Part shown: piece by piece, positions 3,557 through 6,331 of the stretch | Layout: every line of letters begins with the position of its first letter | Position numbering within the stretch: position 1 is the stretch's first letter | From: Candidatus Hydrogenedentota bacterium | GTDB taxonomy: Bacteria; Hydrogenedentota; Hydrogenedentia; Hydrogenedentales; CAITNO01 | Length of the DNA stretch: 6,331 bases | Assembly: GCA_029554925.1 (NCBI GenBank) | Contig: JAKPUV010000097.1 | Span: 1-6,331 of the forward strand | Reading direction: 5' to 3' | Made by a program: the position numbers and the translations under genes | Notes under the pieces: model-generated | Databases searched by the model: none | Seen by the model: only the letters and a program-made list of their open reading frames with translations | Told to the model about the DNA's origin: nothing

Positions 3557-6331
3557 CTAGCGGACCAGGGCGGTGTTGATCACCTGCTGCACGTCAAGCG
3601 TGTTGACGGCGCCGTCGTTGTTCACATCGGTCACCCAGAGGGACTTGGTGCTCCGGCGCAGGACGTCGGACGTCACAAGCTGCACGTCCACGGCGTCCAC
3701 CTTCCCGTCCTTGTTGACATCCGCGAAGGGAACGTCCGAGGCGTCGCCCACGAAGCGGAACGCGCCCGCGGCCAGGCCCACGCCGTCAACGGACTCCGCC
3801 ACCACGTCCACCACCCCGGCGGCGTGCAGCGGGGTCGTCACCCGCAGCTCGCCGTCGCTGATGACGGTGATGTTGGACCCGGCAACACCGCCGAAAGTGA
3901 CCCGGCTCACGCCGCTCAGCCGCTCGCCGAGCAGGGTCACGCGGTCGCCGCCGAGGGTCAGGCCGAAGGGCGGCGTGACGGACGTGACGACCGGGAACCC
4001 GGCAATGGTGACCACGGGGGAAATGACCATCTCACCCGCGATGCCCGACCGCGTGACCGGCACCACGCCGAACCACCACCGGTCGCTGGCGCGCGTCGCG
4101 TTGGAAGGCACCACGGCGCGGCCGATCAGCGAGAGGACCACCTGGCCGTTCCGGTACCAGTAGATCAGCGAGTCGCCCTCGGCGTAGAACTCCGGGTCGG
4201 CCTCCTTCTCCGGGTGCGTGTACACATAGGAGGCGGTGAGCGCGCGGCCCAGGGGCACCACGCGGCTCTGGGTCGGGTTTTCGAAGGGCGTGTCGGCCGA
4301 CACCGCAAGGTCGGCGGCCGACGGGCGGGCAAACGACCGGCCCACGTAGATGCTCACATCCTCGAAGGCCTCCTGGCCGCCCAGACGCGCCCGCGCGCGC
4401 AGGGTGAAGAGCCCCTTCTGGTCCGGCTGCGGCGTCCAGGAGAAGCGGCCCGTGCCGTTGCCCAAGTCCGCGAAGGGCACCGGGCCCGCGCCGTTCCACT
4501 CCCCGAAGAGCGTCGGCACGCCCGCCAGCCCGGCCGGCCGGAACACGGACATGTCGAAAACGATCTGCTCGCCGACGGCGGCGTACACCGGGGGCGCCGG
4601 CAGGAAGGCCAGCCGGGTCTGCACGGCGGGCAGCGCGCTCAGGTCGGGAATGGAGTAGGCCTGCTGGAGCCCGTCGTCGGGGAAGGCCTCGGACGGGTCG
4701 CGCGGGATGCCGGATCCGTCGGACAGGCCCACGAGCGCGTCAACGGCGCCGACCCCGAGATAGGTGAACCGGATCTGCCCGCTGTAGAACAGCTCCACCT
4801 GGACGGTGGTCCGCCCGACCATGTTCGTGGGCAGGTCCTCCGGCCAGGAGGGCATGTCCTCGAAGGTGAGCACCATGCGGTCGGACAGGTTGCGGAACCA
4901 GGTGTCGCCGCCCATGCTGGGCGAGAAATCGTTGAACATGAACGAGATGCGGGGAATGGCGAAGTGGGCCGCGAGGCTGGGGAAGTTCAGCTCCGGAACG
5001 GGGGTGGCGTCTGCGAAGGAAATGTAGCCGTTTGCCGCGATGTAAATGCGCAGGTACTTCTTCCCGAAGAACGGGAAAGGCACCTCGCCGCCCACAATGG
5101 CCACCGCGTTGTCGTCGGTGAAGGTGAGCCGGTAGGCGCCGCCGTCCGCGTCCGCGCGGGCCACGGGCAGCGCGTAGACGTTGCGGCGGAACGTGCCCTC
5201 GTAGTTGCTGTAGCCGATGCCCGGCATGTCGCCGGAAACGCCGCCGCCCGGGGCGCCCACGGGGGTGAAGGTGAGCTGGGAGAAGGACAGGTCCATCGGG
5301 TCCGCCTGGTCGAGCAGCGGGTCGTAGCCGAAGGGCTGGCTGAGCACGCTGGGTGCGGGCGCCCCCGCCACCACGCGCGCGTAGACGATCTGCGGGAAAC
5401 TCTCGGTGATGTCGGCGATGAGGGTGTAGTAGTACTCCACGCCCTCCTCCACCGCGCGGTCGAGGTACTTGTCCTCGCCGCGGGGCACCGGCAGCACGGT
5501 CCCCTCGCCGATGCGCTGCGCGAAGCGGCCCACGCTGCGCAGCAGCGTGAGGTTGGAGAGGTCCTCCAGCGCCGGGTTGGTCCACGTGAGGGCGACGGCG
5601 ATCTGCCCGTCGCCGTCCACCGCCGACACCGCGCGGAAGTCGCGCAGGCCCAGCAGGGCCACCTCGGGCGGCACAATCTCCACGGCCCGCGCCGCGGCGG
5701 CGACGTTCAGCTTGTCCTCAAAGGCGAGGCCGATGTCGCTGGCGGCGGCCCCGAGGGCGAAATACAGGTCAAAGTAGTCCGACGACGGGGAGAGGGAGTC
5801 CAGGGCGGCGTAGAAGAGCTGGGCGACCACCACCTCGCCCATGGCCGCCACGGTCTCGCCGTTGAAGGTGTCGCCGTCCGTCAGCAGGTAGACCAGCTTG
5901 TTGCCGATGCCGTTGTTGCTGTGCACCCCGCCGAGGTCCGTGAGGGTAAAGGGGTTCTTCAGGTAGGGGCTGCCCAGGCGGTCCGGGTCGGAGAAGACCG
6001 TCGGGTCTTTCATGTAGCGCAGACCGGGGTACTCGGTGATCGGATCCGGGCGCTCGCGGCCGCGGGTGTCCGGAATCAGCAGCTCCATGTCCTCGCCGAT
6101 CCACCAGCGCAGCTCGGGGGTGTCCTTGCCCCGGCCGTTGGAAAGGTCCACAAGCTCGCCGCCCCAGTCGGAGTACATCTCGGACAGGGCCCCGGAGAAG
6201 CCGAAATACGTGAAGTTCACCTCGGCGTCGGTCACCGCGTGGGTGAGTTCGTGTCCCGCCACATCGTCGGCCATAAGGCGGTTGTCAAACACCATGATCT
6301 CTTCCGACGGATCCCAGTAGGCGTTGAAAAT
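3557..6331 (-). CDS. Secreted M4 (thermolysin-family) metalloprotease with FN3-like, beta-sandwich, Ig, IPT/TIG and dockerin domains; N-terminus beyond right edge
   Basis: 924 C-terminal residues are visible (numbered from the right edge); the frame is open at 6331, so signal peptide, propeptide and first part of the catalytic domain are missing. The M4 domain covers 1-222: NAYWD at 3-7, zinc motif HELTH (H27, E28, H31), third ligand E51 in GALSEMYSDWGGE exactly 20 residues after H31 as in thermolysin, and the transition-state histidine H137 in GGVHSNNGIGNKLVYL. An FN3-like domain lies at about 223-325. A large beta-rich region at 332-557 contains FPFFGKKYLRIYIAANGY, which recalls nidogen-like sandwiches. 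An Ig-like domain lies at about 580-664, an unassigned beta-rich domain at 665-778, and an IPT/TIG domain at 779-861 (VTSVTPPFGLTLGGDRVTLLG). A type I dockerin-like pair closes the protein at 867-924 with DVNKDGKVDAVDVQLV and DVNNDGAVNTLDVQQV. I infer an extracellular or surface-bound zinc endopeptidase. The internal ATG at 6295 is inside the catalytic domain and is not the start. Confidence 0.88.
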   Translation of the reverse strand: MFNAYWDPSEEIMVFDNRLMADDVAGHELTHAVTDAEVNFTYFGFSGALSEMYSDWGGELVDLSNGRGKDTPELRWWIGEDMELLIPDTRGRERPDPITEYPGLRYMKDPTVFSDPDRLGSPYLKNPFTLTDLGGVHSNNGIGNKLVYLLTDGDTFNGETVAAMGEVVVAQLFYAALDSLSPSSDYFDLYFALGAAASDIGLAFEDKLNVAAAARAVEIVPPEVALLGLRDFRAVSAVDGDGQIAVALTWTNPALEDLSNLTLLRSVGRFAQRIGEGTVLPVPRGEDKYLDRAVEEGVEYYYTLIADITESFPQIVYARVVAGAPAPSVLSQPFGYDPLLDQADPMDLSFSQLTFTPVGAPGGGVSGDMPGIGYSNYEGTFRRNVYALPVARADADGGAYRLTFTDDNAVAIVGGEVPFPFFGKKYLRIYIAANGYISFADATPVPELNFPSLAAHFAIPRISFMFNDFSPSMGGDTWFRNLSDRMVLTFEDMPSWPEDLPTNMVGRTTVQVELFYSGQIRFTYLGVGAVDALVGLSDGSGIPRDPSEAFPDDGLQQAYSIPDLSALPAVQTRLAFLPAPPVYAAVGEQIVFDMSVFRPAGLAGVPTLFGEWNGAGPVPFADLGNGTGRFSWTPQPDQKGLFTLRARARLGGQEAFEDVSIYVGRSFARPSAADLAVSADTPFENPTQSRVVPLGRALTASYVYTHPEKEADPEFYAEGDSLIYWYRNGQVVLSLIGRAVVPSNATRASDRWWFGVVPVTRSGIAGEMVISPVVTIAGFPVVTSVTPPFGLTLGGDRVTLLGERLSGVSRVTFGGVAGSNITVISDGELRVTTPLHAAGVVDVVAESVDGVGLAAGAFRFVGDASDVPFADVNKDGKVDAVDVQLVTSDVLRRSTKSLWVTDVNNDGAVNTLDVQQVINTALVR

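Noticed and set aside
1..6331. tRNA, rRNA, CRISPR array, insertion sequence or attachment site
   Set aside because: I saw no spaced direct repeats, transposase motifs, terminal inverted repeats or tRNA-like cloverleaf on either strand.

Overview
This is a GC-rich window of conventional bacterial coding DNA. It suggests a high-GC environmental bacterium from the Planctomycetes / Hydrogenedentota / Lentisphaerota neighbourhood rather than a classical Firmicute. The pointers are an McsA/McsB-type gene pair outside the Firmicute ctsR-mcsA-mcsB-clpC operon, a large multidomain secreted protease ending in a dockerin-like repeat pair of the form DVNxDGxVxxxDVQxV, and extreme GC at third codon positions. 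The lineage is an inference; there is no rRNA or other phylogenetic marker here.

Layout, left to right. (1) Positions 1-632, minus strand: the N-terminal half (six membrane helices) of a major facilitator superfamily transporter that starts at TTG and runs off the left edge. (2) Positions 714-917, minus strand: a 67-residue membrane protein of unknown family, upstream of the transporter and probably cotranscribed with it from a promoter at about 971-1000. (3) Positions 918-1059: a divergent intergenic region with a sigma70-type promoter on the minus strand and an extended -10 on the plus strand. (4) Positions 1060-3502, plus strand: three closely spaced genes. These are an McsA-like double zinc-finger/UVR protein, an McsB-like phosphagen-kinase-fold protein whose catalytic residues are replaced, and a beta-phosphoglucomutase-type HAD hydrolase. 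(5) Positions 3503-3533: a hairpin with a T-tract on the minus strand, a terminator for the converging gene. (6) Positions 3557-6331, minus strand: the C-terminal 924 residues of a secreted M4 (thermolysin-family) metalloprotease followed by FN3-like, beta-sandwich, Ig-like, IPT/TIG and dockerin domains; its N-terminus lies beyond the right edge.

The most interesting point is the McsA/McsB-like pair. In Firmicutes, McsA activates McsB, a protein-arginine kinase that marks proteins for ClpCP degradation. Here the adaptor keeps all eight zinc-binding cysteines and its UVR motif. The kinase partner keeps the fold signatures but has lost the nucleotide-binding arginines, the catalytic acidic residues and the active-site cysteine. 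It looks like a pseudokinase kept together with its adaptor, possibly a repurposed adaptor complex. The HAD phosphatase-fold gene that follows may belong to the same transcript, but its sequence points to sugar-phosphate chemistry rather than phosphoarginine chemistry.
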